A DNA stretch of 64,000 bases, taken from Saccharomycopsis crataegensis (lineage: Eukaryota > Ascomycota > Saccharomycetes > Ascoideales > Saccharomycopsidaceae). The stretch lies in the NCBI RefSeq assembly GCF_037102585.1, contig NW_027043819.1, forward strand, positions 2,108,001 through 2,172,000, written 5' to 3'. This document shows positions 1-10,090 of the stretch, piece by piece. Numbering within the stretch: position 1 is the stretch's first letter; each line of letters opens with the position of its first letter. Under the pieces are notes generated by a model. The model was not told where the DNA came from, did not search any database, and was given only the letters and a program-made list of their open reading frames with translations. The position numbers were made by a program, and so were the translations under genes.

Positions 1-2973
1 TGACTGAGGACCAGTCCCACTACCATTGCCACCTCTCAAGGGCTTAACAATTCTAAAATTCAAACCTTTTTTTGTACCGCTAATGTCAGAAAGTTGAACA
101 ATCGACTTCAGACTCCGATCCTTATCTTCAAAAGAGATATTAGCAGATTTTGATTCAGAATTATCAGATACCCCTTTGGTATTAATAAGTTCCCCTACAT
201 TGATAGAGCTAATGGATTTCTCTACATTATCCTCCAACTCTGCCGATTCATTAAACGTTGATTCAAATATTGGGGATGTAGGAGACATTAACGATGAGTA
301 GTTAAAACGAGAATCGGACATGGGAGAAGTAATGATTCTATTTTTATTATTATTTTCATGCAATCTTTTGACAGTTTGAATTCTCAGACTCAACATGCCC
401 AATTTTTTCTCAAACCCAAGACTTTCACTTTGCGCGGTAGTTTGTTGGGTCTTCACTACCATTTCCAAGGTTTTAATCCGGTCATTTCTGGTTTCGGCAA
501 TAGATCTGGTGGTTGCAATATCTTTTTTCAAAATTTGGTTTTGGGTTGCCATATCCTCCAATTTCCCCAGCAATTGATCTAATGCTTTTTCTAGCCCAAA
601 AATCCGTTGCTTATCATTCCTTGTCATCATCTTATTGCGCAATTTATTCTTAAGAGCTTCAATTTCGTTGTTCAAAGACCCATTAGATAACTTTTCAATA
701 TCAAGCTGCGACTTGAGATACGCAAGTTCATTCCTTTGATTCCCAACGATTTCTGATTCCTTAGCTTTAGAGGCTTCCAATTCTGATATTTTCTCAATAT
801 AATTACTTACCATTGCTTGGGTGTCAGTAATTTCTCTCTTCAAATCCTCATTTTCCTTCAAGATTTGTATGTCGGTCGTCGAAATATTTGGATCAACTTT
901 TTGACCTGAACGACTTAAATTTTCAAATGTATCTTCATATCCATCAATGGTTGTGTCATAATCATTCAAACGAGCTAAGATATTATTATCAACATAACTA
1001 CTGTGATTAAGATCACCAACCTTGGACTCATTATGACTTCCATCTCTCGAAGAGAAGGCACTATCAGTAGGTATGGGCAAGTCTACCCAATTTTCATTTG
1101 CGGGCGCAGAACCATTTCTCCAACACCAAAGCTCATCAACAAGTTTAGAAATTAGCTTATCCTTATTAATACCTTCATTTCTAAGCTTCGCTAGACTTTT
1201 TTTCAACTCTTTGGTCGATAGTTCAGTATTTATATGGGCTCTGTTTTTAATTTTCTTTGCCCGAGAGCCAAATCTCAAGGTTGATAATGTTTCATGAGCA
1301 TTGGCAGAAGATGGAGAGCAGTTGATGATTAAGCTCGTACGAGAATTCCCCCCAATAGACTCTTGTAGAATTCTCGTCAACTTAGAATCACGATATGGAA
1401 TATGTTGAGATTTCCCATCAGTTAAAGCATTTATAACGTGACCCAAAGAACTCAACGAGCTATTGATTTTCTTTGCCTCTTCCAAAGTTTGACCTGAAGC
1501 ACCTGTCTTGGCAACTTTTTCAGAGCCCGCTAAGTCAACCAAAAATAAGCTTCCACGCTTGATTAGTCCAGTAGAAATAACCTTCTGGGTGATGATAATT
1601 TGGAAAATAGCATGAGATCTCGATGATTCCTCATTCATTTTAGTTGATGACACTGATCTATTGGCCGACCCTTGTTTCATGAAATTATGTAGTTCATCTG
1701 GAGAAGTTACATAAACTCGGGATAAGCCCTTGACATGAACCCCATTTTCCTTATCTTCATGGATATGTAGATTTGTGGAATTTCCCGAATCATCTAGTAA
1801 ATCACGAATTTTTTCCATGTAGATTTCCATGTATGAAACCCCCACAGTATATTCAATGTCTGAGGAACTTAGCATGATCAAATCAAATATAGTATCAGCA
1901 ATTCTTGGAATCAACCCACGCTGTTCAGCATCATCAATACTCTTCCCCATCATTGTATAAGTCTTACCAGACCCTGTTTGGCCGTAAGCCAAAATAGTCC
2001 CATTGTAACCCTGTAGAACATCTTGCACAGTCTCATTAATGGAATAATCAAAGATATCTTGCTGGGTGGCTTCTGGAGGAAAAATTCTGTCAAATGTGAA
2101 ACTGGAAAACTGATCCACATAATTAACCACAATCGAGGTATCTGATTGGAAATCAATTGCACCTTTACGCTGAGTGGTCTCCAAAGTGCCATCTTCTTTG
2201 ATATTAAAGTTATCACTTTCCGAATTGTCGCCACGCATCTTAAGTTCGATCTCATTCTCAGGTCTAAACCTTGCAACCACTTTGATTCCATTTGATTTAT
2301 TCACATTATTTGAACTCATCGGGGAGTTGAATCCAGACATTGATATTGAGGAAGATCTTCTCGGGGTTTCCAAATTCGAGCTATGAATCCCATTCCTGGT
2401 TGGACTTTGTAATAAACTATTCATGTTTGAGCTGGCACGAGAGCCTGTAGCATCGTTGATTGCCGATAGTGAGTTTTGAGTTGAATGATGTCTTGCTTTA
2501 TGATTGCCTTTCAAATTTACATTTCCGGAATTATGAGTGGTGTCATGTACTCCTCCCGGATGGGTTGTACCCATGCTGTTTCTTCGACTGGAACCTATTG
2601 TGGGTATGGAAGAGAGACTATTTCTTGATGCCAAGCCTGAACTTGGCATATATTGAGGATTTTGAATGGATTGTACCTGTGTGTATGCTTTGGAACCATC
2701 ATTGTAAGAAGATGTGATGGATAACGCAGATCTTCTTTTTAAACCAACGTAATCACCATCAATAAGTTTTGGGATCTTGGTGGGAGACGCTGTTGGCGAT
2801 GATGACGATCTATCAAGAGCCAGTAAAAGGTTAAAGTTCTCAATGTTGCTGGTGGTGTATCTGTGATTCAGGATTGCTTTTGGAGAAGATGATGATTCTG
2901 GAGATGAATTATCTAATCTTGAATGATACAGCTGGTGTCTAGAGGAAGGCGACAATGGACCTATTGACGCCAT
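1..2973 (-). CDS. Kinesin-1 (conventional kinesin heavy chain)-like motor, 3' end cut by window edge
   Basis: The frame stays open from ATG 2973 to base 1 (991 codons). The motor domain begins near residue 228 (IKVVARFRP). It has the P-loop GQTGSGKT near residue 331, switch I (NEESSRSH) and switch II (LVDLAGSEK). The neck-side run NCSPSSANAHETLSTLRFG is typical of fungal kinesin-1. Coiled coil follows from about residue 620. The last visible residues contain RIVKPLRGG, which resembles the autoinhibitory IAK motif of kinesin-1 tails, so little of the protein should be missing. Members of the family are plus-end microtubule motors for vesicle and organelle transport. Residues 1-220 form a Ser/Asn-rich extension that usual kinesin-1 proteins lack. 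An inner ATG at 2319 (MSSNNVNKSNG) would give a conventional N-terminus, so the true start is uncertain. The family assignment is firm. Confidence 0.9.
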   Translation of the reverse strand, partial: MASIGPLSPSSRHQLYHSRLDNSSPESSSSPKAILNHRYTTSNIENFNLLLALDRSSSSPTASPTKIPKLIDGDYVGLKRRSALSITSSYNDGSKAYTQVQSIQNPQYMPSSGLASRNSLSSIPTIGSSRRNSMGTTHPGGVHDTTHNSGNVNLKGNHKARHHSTQNSLSAINDATGSRASSNMNSLLQSPTRNGIHSSNLETPRRSSSISMSGFNSPMSSNNVNKSNGIKVVARFRPENEIELKMRGDNSESDNFNIKEDGTLETTQRKGAIDFQSDTSIVVNYVDQFSSFTFDRIFPPEATQQDIFDYSINETVQDVLQGYNGTILAYGQTGSGKTYTMMGKSIDDAEQRGLIPRIADTIFDLIMLSSSDIEYTVGVSYMEIYMEKIRDLLDDSGNSTNLHIHEDKENGVHVKGLSRVYVTSPDELHNFMKQGSANRSVSSTKMNEESSRSHAIFQIIITQKVISTGLIKRGSLFLVDLAGSEKVAKTGASGQTLEEAKKINSSLSSLGHVINALTDGKSQHIPYRDSKLTRILQESIGGNSRTSLIINCSPSSANAHETLSTLRFGSRAKKIKNRAHINTELSTKELKKSLAKLRNEGINKDKLISKLVDELWCWRNGSAPANENWVDLPIPTDSAFSSRDGSHNESKVGDLNHSSYVDNNILARLNDYDTTIDGYEDTFENLSRSGQKVDPNISTTDIQILKENEDLKREITDTQAMVSNYIEKISELEASKAKESEIVGNQRNELAYLKSQLDIEKLSNGSLNNEIEALKNKLRNKMMTRNDKQRIFGLEKALDQLLGKLEDMATQNQILKKDIATTRSIAETRNDRIKTLEMVVKTQQTTAQSESLGFEKKLGMLSLRIQTVKRLHENNNKNRIITSPMSDSRFNYSSLMSPTSPIFESTFNESAELEDNVEKSISSINVGELINTKGVSDNSESKSANISFEDKDRSLKSIVQLSDISGTKKGLNFRIVKPLRGGNGSGTGPQS

Positions 2974-3567
2974 CACTACTGTTTGTCTCTATGTTATATA
3001 AACCAAAAAACCACGCTAATGGAAGTCAAGATTGATAATAAGCAATAAATTGAAGATAATGGAAGAGCTAAAAAAAAATCGAAAGGCAATGAAAAGTCCA
3101 GGTTATTTCCTAATAATTTCTGTTTGCCACCAACTGGTGATTATGTGTGTTTGATCTGGTTTGACTTGGTTGGATTTCCCGCGTACGTTTTTCTGTTTTT
3201 GTAACCTGCGTGTGGCGCGCAAAGACATTTCTCCAATTATGCGCCATGGAGTTGGGTTACTAAGTTCTCTTGAGTCGTAGATTGAACAAATGACAACTCA
3301 AGGATACTATACTGTATCTTCTACATTCTTGAAAATAGAAGTCTCAAATAATATTAGAAATAACAGTGTAAAGTGAGGATAAAAGAAGATACTCGAATAA
3401 GGGAAACTAAGAATATTTGCAAGTTTATAATTCCTGCAAAAAGTGAAAGTAAATTGTATTAAAAATTTTAGATATAGGAATTGACTAGATGACAATTTTA
3501 ATTTTTTTTTTTTGTTTTTCTTTACTTTAAAAATAACTCACAATGTTAAATAATGTAAGCATCACAC
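2974..3567. other. Intergenic: kinesin upstream region and VMA5 3' side
   Basis: No convincing gene is visible. The stretch should hold the kinesin promoter (near 2974-3250) and the VMA5 terminator region (T/A-rich near 3500-3540). The short reading frames here look like chance. Confidence 0.5.
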
Positions 3568-4755
3568 CTAATTCACTTGAAAGGTATAAAGAACAAATGG
3601 CTCATAGTCTTGGTCCACCAAGCCAGCGTATTGATGTAGCGAAGAATCCTTCATTACATTGCCCTTTTTATCTTTATTGAATGCATTGCCTCCGAGGTAC
3701 CCAAACTCTTTAACCAATTCTGATTTGGCATTAGCAATTGATTTTTCACCTTCAGAACCACTGTTTGTTCTCACAAAGTATGATTGGAAGTTTGGTGGCA
3801 AACCGTATCTCAAAATACTTTCCACAAAAACCCTCAAACTTTTAATGTGTACCCAAGCCGCAAGGACATCTTGGAATGAAGTTCTGGTGAGACGAATCAA
3901 TTCCCCACGCATTTGGCTCTCTTTTCTTGACGCCAAGGAGTATTCTTGTTTCAAACTTTCAACCAATTCTTCAGAATAGTTGAATTCTCGTGGTAGGAAC
4001 TTCAATTCACGACATTTGGCTAAGAACTCCGGAACTTTCTTCTTGAACAAAGTGACATTATTCAACACGTATTCAGAATCTTCAGTGATTTGATGAGACG
4101 ATCTTGGAACCACGTATTCTGTTAAAGTTTCGTAGCTAGACAACCACAATTTTTGCAATGATTTTGGAACCACCACAAGTACGGTTACCAAATGTTCAGA
4201 ATTCAATACAAAATCTTGTGGCCCAACAATGTCGTGCAACGAAATCACCGACAAGTCACCATTTTGCTTTCTGTTGGCAGCAGATAAGTTTGATTTGGCC
4301 ACGTTATAAGAGTTGTACAAGTTTCTTAAATCGCTGTCTAAATCAATAGCTTCATTGGAAATCAAGTCGATCAATTCCTTGATGGATTTATTGTCAGTTC
4401 TGTACTTGGTGTCATTCCAGCGAAACTTTTCAATATACTCCACTGCGTTCTTATCCCCATCAATTCTTTTGCTACTGGCAACAAGCCCGGAGTTATTGTC
4501 ATATATGGCATTCAAAATGTCATCAATTTTGTTCAAGATCCCATTAATGGTAACATCCATTTTTTCCAATTCATCGGATTGTTGAACAAGAGAGTCCAAA
4601 GTACCAATCTTGAATGTTGGAATGGCGAATTTTGAAACGACACCATGCCCACCAATCAAGTTCTTTTCCAAATATAATGGCAATTCTTCATTATTGCTTG
4701 GTGCAACATTAGAAGGCAAAGAAACGATTAAGAAACTTCCCGCGCCTGATGACAT
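3568..4755 (-). CDS. VMA5: V-type proton ATPase subunit C
   Basis: The 395-residue product matches subunit C of the V1 sector along its whole length: the N-terminal FLIVSLP region, SKFAIPTFKIGTLDSLV, and the C-terminal FVLYTFQVN. Length is normal for the yeast family (about 390 residues). Subunit C links V1 to Vo on vacuolar membranes and leaves when the enzyme disassembles on glucose withdrawal. The start is the only ATG that fits the conserved N-terminus. No intron or break is seen. It is transcribed in the same direction as the kinesin gene downstream of it. Confidence 0.95.
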   Translation of the reverse strand: MSSGAGSFLIVSLPSNVAPSNNEELPLYLEKNLIGGHGVVSKFAIPTFKIGTLDSLVQQSDELEKMDVTINGILNKIDDILNAIYDNNSGLVASSKRIDGDKNAVEYIEKFRWNDTKYRTDNKSIKELIDLISNEAIDLDSDLRNLYNSYNVAKSNLSAANRKQNGDLSVISLHDIVGPQDFVLNSEHLVTVLVVVPKSLQKLWLSSYETLTEYVVPRSSHQITEDSEYVLNNVTLFKKKVPEFLAKCRELKFLPREFNYSEELVESLKQEYSLASRKESQMRGELIRLTRTSFQDVLAAWVHIKSLRVFVESILRYGLPPNFQSYFVRTNSGSEGEKSIANAKSELVKEFGYLGGNAFNKDKKGNVMKDSSLHQYAGLVDQDYEPFVLYTFQVN

Positions 4756-5981
4756 TTTATTATGAATATATTGGTGTGAATTGATGAGAGCAGATAATAA
4801 ACTTAGATTTTGCAGTGAGAGAAAAAAAGTTTAGAGAGCTATACGAAATCTCTCCTCTTTTTTTTTTTTGTAATGATGATAACCTCTTATCAATATTCCT
4901 GGTAGTTTGAATCCTGTCAAAAACGGTTATATTAATTCCCAATTATTAGCAGAAAGTTTCAATGAACTAGTAGGTTGAATATAAGTATATGTATATGACA
5001 GAAGATAATCTTTCCCACAATTATACTCTTATTGCTTCCTGCTGACTGTTTATTGTTGTGTTTGTATGAGTTGACAAGTAGTTTATCAGCTACAGATACC
5101 AATTATTTTCATTTTTTCTTTTCTCTACATTGTGCCAATGAGGATAGGGTTACCTTTTGCGCCATGCCGCTCCTCCAATTTAAACATGGAATCCACGAAA
5201 TTCAACAACAATTATTGCTAATAATAACACATAGAAAGTAGTTAACAATGTAAATTGGTGTTATTATAATATAATTTAATTAATATTTGCTTTCTCAAAA
5301 TAAAAACAAAAAACGGGGTTTTGCTTCATAGTATTCATGGTTTAATACTACACTATATGCTCAAGGATTTTAAATAGAATTCAATCCCAACTCTTAGTAG
5401 AATATAATAGGTCAAGATATTTAAGTTAATTTGATTTAATTATCGTGGATTAACATTTGTAAAATGTTTGTGTTGTTAATAATATTACAAATTTGAAAGA
5501 TATGCACTGCAGATTATTATTATAATTATTATTATTATTATTTTGGGAAAAAACGAAGAAGAACAACAAAGAAATAAACTTTTTTTTTATCAAGATAAGG
5601 TATTTTTAATATACAAATGGATATCAATTGAAGTAACTGGATATCTAGACACATGCACACCTGGCCATAACAGAAGTTGAGTTACAGAGTGAGGAACTAT
5701 CACAGCTTCTTTTTCGACACTATGATCCAAAGACCATAACTGTTTTATTTGTTCTTCTGGGGGATTGGTTAAAGAATTGTCTGTGTCAATCAAGGGGCTA
5801 AAAGATTTTTGAGAGTTAAAAATCACACGAAAACAGCTAGCGATACGAAAAGCCAGAAACCATATCTATGATAATTTTTAGCTGGTCAGCGGATTGACAA
5901 GTCATAGTAGTAGTAGTAGTAGTATATTTCGAGGACCACCCATCTCTATATCTTTCTTCTCATTTTTTTTTTAAAATATTT
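4756..5981. other. Intergenic: VMA5 promoter side, AT-rich repeats and a doubtful small frame
   Basis: The region holds the VMA5 upstream sequence, A/T-rich microsatellites (ATT repeats near 5515-5542; six TAG repeats near 5907-5924) and one open frame on the minus strand ending at 5590. That frame reads like protein but has no ATG; it is listed separately. Confidence 0.5.
5590..5870 (-). other. Unassigned open frame with a possible membrane segment, no start codon
   Basis: The minus-strand frame ending with TGA at 5590 stays open for about 90 codons back to an upstream stop. It encodes a hydrophobic run (YGFWLFVSLAVFVIF) and then a polar stretch (for example VEKEAVIVPHSVTQLLLWPG). It has no in-frame ATG. 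The first residues could be supplied by a small spliced exon, or the frame may be a relic or chance. I do not recognise the product. Confidence 0.2.
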
Positions 5982-7325
5982 TCATTTGAACGCTTCTTCA
6001 CCATTTTTCAATCCCAAAACATATCTGACGTCAGTGACAAATCTCAATGAATTGAGCAATGGCAACAATTGTAGTAGTTCATTATCTGTAGGATCATCGA
6101 TCCACCCTTCAATATCTAACGCATTTTCGTAATTCAAAGAGTAACTAATAGGAGAGTTGTCGACAAGAATTATTTTCGACAAATCTATCCCTATGATTGA
6201 CAAGTCTTTGATGTAACCAGTCCCCTGTCTTAATGTGCAGGAATCACGATAATATCTTTTGCTGAAAAACTTTCTATCTTTTTCAAGCCAATTAATTACT
6301 GGATCCGCATATTCCTGGGCACTAGCAGTGAAAATGTAAAGTTCAAACCAGTTAGATACTAGTGAAAGGAACTCATCACAATAAGGGCGTTTGTAAACAT
6401 AATATAACGAGGCCAAATTATTGTGAAGCTTGACTTCTACCATATGTGCGGTAGACATCCTATTAGTTTTTGACAAAGAGTGAATTAGAGTTTCATCTAA
6501 ATCTAAAATTAATGTCTTTTTCTGATGTTTAATTGGGTTAAAATTCAATGGAGAGAAGAAAACTTTTGGCAATCTTGAGAAAAGTGTAGACATATAGGAA
6601 CTTGGGGATGTGGGCGATTTCAATTGGTTGATCTCTGTTATCATAGAAGCATTGGAAGCAATGGAGTTAATGGTGGCTAAGTCATCATATTCATCATTCA
6701 TGCTTTTTGATTTAGAAGTAGACAAGGGGATAGGCACTGATCTTATTGATGCTCTAGAAGGAGATATAGAACAAGGTTGATCAAAAGATTCGGGCTCAGT
6801 GTCTTCTTTAATAGTATTGTCGGTATCATCATCATCATTGGAACCGTATTTTTCTTCAAGAAATCTAAGGGGGAAAGTGATGACAAACCAAATGTAAAAC
6901 AAAGGTCTAAGAATGAGTAAATTTGGGAAAAATATCACGATATTGAAGACGATGATTATAAAGCTCTTAATTTTTGATTGCAAAAATTGGGATTCGATGC
7001 CGGAGGTTGAGGAAGACAGTGAATCTTGGCGGTCATCCTCTTGATCCACAAGATTATCGTCTTCCAATATTATGCTATCACCTAATGTGTTGAATGGTTG
7101 ACGATAATGTCGATTGGACAGATTATTATTATTATTATTATTATTATCAGTATTATTGGTTGATAGCAGAACAGACTCCCCGTCGTTTCTGATGGGGCTG
7201 GAATCTATTGTTATAGTGGGATGGTTATTTTGGTTGGATGATGGCGATGCAACATTGTTGACGATATCCTGTTGAGATGAGCATAATGTGTTTAGTTTGG
7301 AAGTCAACAATTGTATTGAATTCAT
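5982..7325 (-). CDS. NEM1: Nem1-type lipin phosphatase (NEM1, catalytic subunit)
   Basis: This 447-residue protein has the FCP1/SCP-like HAD phosphatase domain in its C-terminal half. The catalytic motif LDLDETLIH starts near residue 272, and ILVDNSPISYSLN and the closing LLPLLNSL follow. A strongly hydrophobic stretch near residues 118-155 should anchor it in the ER/nuclear membrane, as in Nem1. With its partner Spo7 the yeast protein dephosphorylates the lipin Pah1, controlling triglyceride synthesis and nuclear membrane growth. The N-terminal third is low-complexity, with an Asn run from AAT repeats near 7125-7150. The start at 7325 is the first ATG of the frame. The homologous yeast phosphatase Psr1 is palmitoylated and has no such membrane hairpin, so Nem1 is favoured. 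Confidence 0.9.
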   Translation of the reverse strand: MNSIQLLTSKLNTLCSSQQDIVNNVASPSSNQNNHPTITIDSSPIRNDGESVLLSTNNTDNNNNNNNNLSNRHYRQPFNTLGDSIILEDDNLVDQEDDRQDSLSSSTSGIESQFLQSKIKSFIIIVFNIVIFFPNLLILRPLFYIWFVITFPLRFLEEKYGSNDDDDTDNTIKEDTEPESFDQPCSISPSRASIRSVPIPLSTSKSKSMNDEYDDLATINSIASNASMITEINQLKSPTSPSSYMSTLFSRLPKVFFSPLNFNPIKHQKKTLILDLDETLIHSLSKTNRMSTAHMVEVKLHNNLASLYYVYKRPYCDEFLSLVSNWFELYIFTASAQEYADPVINWLEKDRKFFSKRYYRDSCTLRQGTGYIKDLSIIGIDLSKIILVDNSPISYSLNYENALDIEGWIDDPTDNELLQLLPLLNSLRFVTDVRYVLGLKNGEEAFK

Positions 7326-8154
7326 TTGCTGTATGTTATTAATCTATTGTGGGATTATTAGTTATCGCCTCTATTCTATGGACCTTTATACATGTACGTG
7401 TGTATATATATGGCTGATATTGGTGTTTGTTTGGGTTGTTGGATAATTGGATTTTAATTTTTGTCTGGCATAACAGTAATACACAAATACTACAAGGACA
7501 ATATAGCTGCTGGGATGGATAAAATAGACGATAAGAGGAGGAAAGATATGGTTATGGATTACCGGCTGTACTGTATGTTTGATGGAGTTATTTTGGGTCC
7601 ACTTTTAGTGCAAATGTCGCTTTACAACGGTTGTTGGTTGTTGTGTTATAGTGGATCCAAAAAAAAAAAAATGAAGCGATGCACAAACAAAAATATAATA
7701 GGAATGAATAACTATAACGACGGTGATTGTGTATCTTACGATTTGAGGCCGGGCCTCCACCAGACTGACTGGTAAGGGAATAGTGACAGTAGTTTTGTCT
7801 TAATTGCTTAATATCACCATCATCAGCATTAACGTAGCAATAGAAATATATATGGGGAAACCCATTGAGTAGCGAGAACCCACGGGCCTTGCGAATTGTT
7901 GGATTCCCCCGGTGTATTTGTTGACTCTCGCGCTGTCTCCTGTGACACTAGCATAAACGTGCATTAATTGGTGTCACATGCCAAACCGCATCGACCACCC
8001 CGCCCTTCAAAATGGTATATATGCCATTGTGGCGGGTGTTTACCTCCAGTGATGATTTGCGGAGCAGCATGTAAAACCCAATGCTTTTGCCATCACCCCC
8101 ACTTGGAAATTCGTCGTTGATTGCAAAGAAAAAGAAGAAGAAAACCAGGCTATA
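7326..8154. other. Divergent promoter region between NEM1 and the dehydrogenase gene
   Basis: It separates two divergently transcribed genes. C-rich stretches near 7890-8110 (ccaccccgccc, caccccca) could be zinc-finger activator or repressor sites. No coding or RNA gene is supported; the frames at 7461-7775 and 7948-8331 start with non-ATG codons or overlap the real gene. Confidence 0.4.
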
Positions 8155-8961
8155 ATGAACTTCAACGCCAAAGAAAAAATTGCCGTGGTAACCGGGAGCA
8201 GCAGGGGGCTTGGATACGTTTTCGCTGAAGCCCTCATCATTGGCGGCGCAAAACGGGTTTACATCAATTCTAGAAGCAAAGACGCTTGCGACAAAGCAGT
8301 CAGCTCCTTGTCGGAATTCTGTGAAACCCATGGGAAATCAACAAATATTGTGGCCATCCCATCAAATCTCAATAATGGTGCAGGGGTACGGAAGTTGGTG
8401 GATGGAGTCCTCGCAAATGGCGATTCTAAAATTGATATTCTTATCGCCAACGCTGGCGCTTCTTGGGGAGCCTCTTTCGAATCCCACCCTGAAGAGGCTC
8501 TTTCGAAAGTCATTGATTTGAATCTCAAAGGGGTGTTTTTAACAATTCAACAATTTGCTCCGTTATTATCAAAGCCGCAAGGTGTCGATCCTTCTAGAAT
8601 CCTTATCAATGCATCGATTACTGGACTATATTCCTCGAAAAATGGTAATGTGTACGGATATACTGCTTCAAAGGCAGCAATTATTCATTTGGGAAAAACA
8701 TTGGCTCTTCAATTGCCAGAAAGATATAATGTTAATGTCAACACCGTTTGTCCTGGATTTTTCCCAAGCAGAATGAGTAATGGAGTTCTCTCAAAGTTTG
8801 GCAAGGACTATATTAAAGAAAATCCGCGTAACAGAATGGGTGATGCAAGACAAGATTTGATTCCTTTGATTTTATTTTTGTGTGACGAAAAGACTAACTA
8901 TTTGAATGGTATGGTGTTAAGTGTCGATGGTGGATATCATCTCAATGGGCCAAATTTATAA
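8155..8961 (+). CDS. Short-chain dehydrogenase/reductase (classical SDR)
   Basis: The 268-residue protein is a complete classical SDR. The NAD(P)-binding motif TGSSRGLG is at residues 13-20, the structural NAG motif near 100 and the catalytic YTASK at 169-173, with an Asn-Ala-Ser segment before it. The C-terminus has the usual SVDGG. Arg and Ser after the first beta-strand (NSRSK) suggest NADP. Proteins of this kind resemble 3-oxoacyl-ACP reductase/RhlG-type reductases, but the substrate cannot be read from the sequence. It has no targeting peptide or membrane segment, so it is probably cytosolic. It stands alone, divergent from NEM1. Confidence 0.85.
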   Translation: MNFNAKEKIAVVTGSSRGLGYVFAEALIIGGAKRVYINSRSKDACDKAVSSLSEFCETHGKSTNIVAIPSNLNNGAGVRKLVDGVLANGDSKIDILIANAGASWGASFESHPEEALSKVIDLNLKGVFLTIQQFAPLLSKPQGVDPSRILINASITGLYSSKNGNVYGYTASKAAIIHLGKTLALQLPERYNVNVNTVCPGFFPSRMSNGVLSKFGKDYIKENPRNRMGDARQDLIPLILFLCDEKTNYLNGMVLSVDGGYHLNGPNL

Positions 8962-10090
8962 ACAAAAGTAGCTATCTGTAAAGCGTATACTGTCAGGCCT
9001 TTTGGTCCATGGTATTATTGAGATATTGTTGATTCTGTTTTTAAATTTTCTTGGGTATATTGCTATTTTCATTCATGCCATATCAATGAAGACATAACGA
9101 AGACGTAATTTATAAAATGCTCTATTTTCCTTTTCTGCTCCATTTTTTTTCTGACAATTATAGTGAGTTTCATATTGAGTTATTTTGATTAAATTGTGAT
9201 ATAACTGTAGGAAAATTTGTCACAGAAACGAAACAAAGACAGCCAGATACCTAGCTTATTAATCATATTCCATTGAAATGACATATAGATTTAGCAATAC
9301 AAACAAATGAAAACTCTTGCTATTCTCCCAAATATAAGATGAAATATGGTTACGCGGTGTTGGTAATCTTCGTATTACCCTAGCAGTAAGCAGCAGAGTG
9401 GAACATTTTTTGCCATCCCCCTTGGTAGATTGGTCTTAAAGAAAATTGGAGAATCCAGGATAGTACAGTCCTGAAGTTTAATCTTGCCGTTCGTAAACAT
9501 ATTCTTAAAGTTTTAGATCACAACACTCCAACTTACCAGTGAGAGATCGCTCACTTTTATCCTTTTCTATTGTCGGATCGCCGAAAGCACTTGCATCCAC
9601 TAATATGAATGCCGATCTACAAAATCAATCGAAAAAGATGAATGAGAATATTTATATTTATATATATTTATATATACCTTTGGTACCAGATTCAAACATC
9701 CTAATTTTTTTTTTTTACATATTCTCTAGCAACCACCGAGTCTTCTTATTCTTACAATTCCGTGAACCAGTTCATGAGTGATACCCATCGACAAGTTTGA
9801 CGCGGATATTTGAAATTTGGGTGCTGCAGGCTAGCGATCCTACAGATCAGGGTGTTTTACATTGAACATGGATGCATGGAATGGGGATCTATCAAATAAT
9901 GAGGATATATATAAGGAGCAATCTGCTTTTCGTGATCTTTTTTTTTTTTTTTTTCTTTTTAATGTTACAGTACTTGTAATGAAAATAAGTATCTTTATTC
10001 CCAAATATAAGCCAATACGATAAATAAAAAACAAATAGAAAAATAAAGCAAACCAATAAAAGAAACAAATCATTTACGGCTTCGTTTACA
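8962..10090. other. Intergenic, 1.1 kb, no gene seen
   Basis: It lies between two plus-strand genes. There is an AT microsatellite near 9648-9678 (tatttatata units) and a T-run near 9940-9955. I found no tRNA-like fold, no credible ATG-initiated frame and no obvious repeat pair. The promoter of the next gene should lie near its 3' end. Confidence 0.4.

Noticed and set aside
7461-7775. 104-codon frame upstream of the SDR gene
   Set aside because: It begins with TTG, has an odd composition and no family match; it lies in a divergent promoter.
9539-9781. 80-codon frame in the 1.1-kb gap before the unrecognised Ser/Gln-rich gene
   Set aside because: GTG start, low-complexity Ile/Tyr content from an AT microsatellite.
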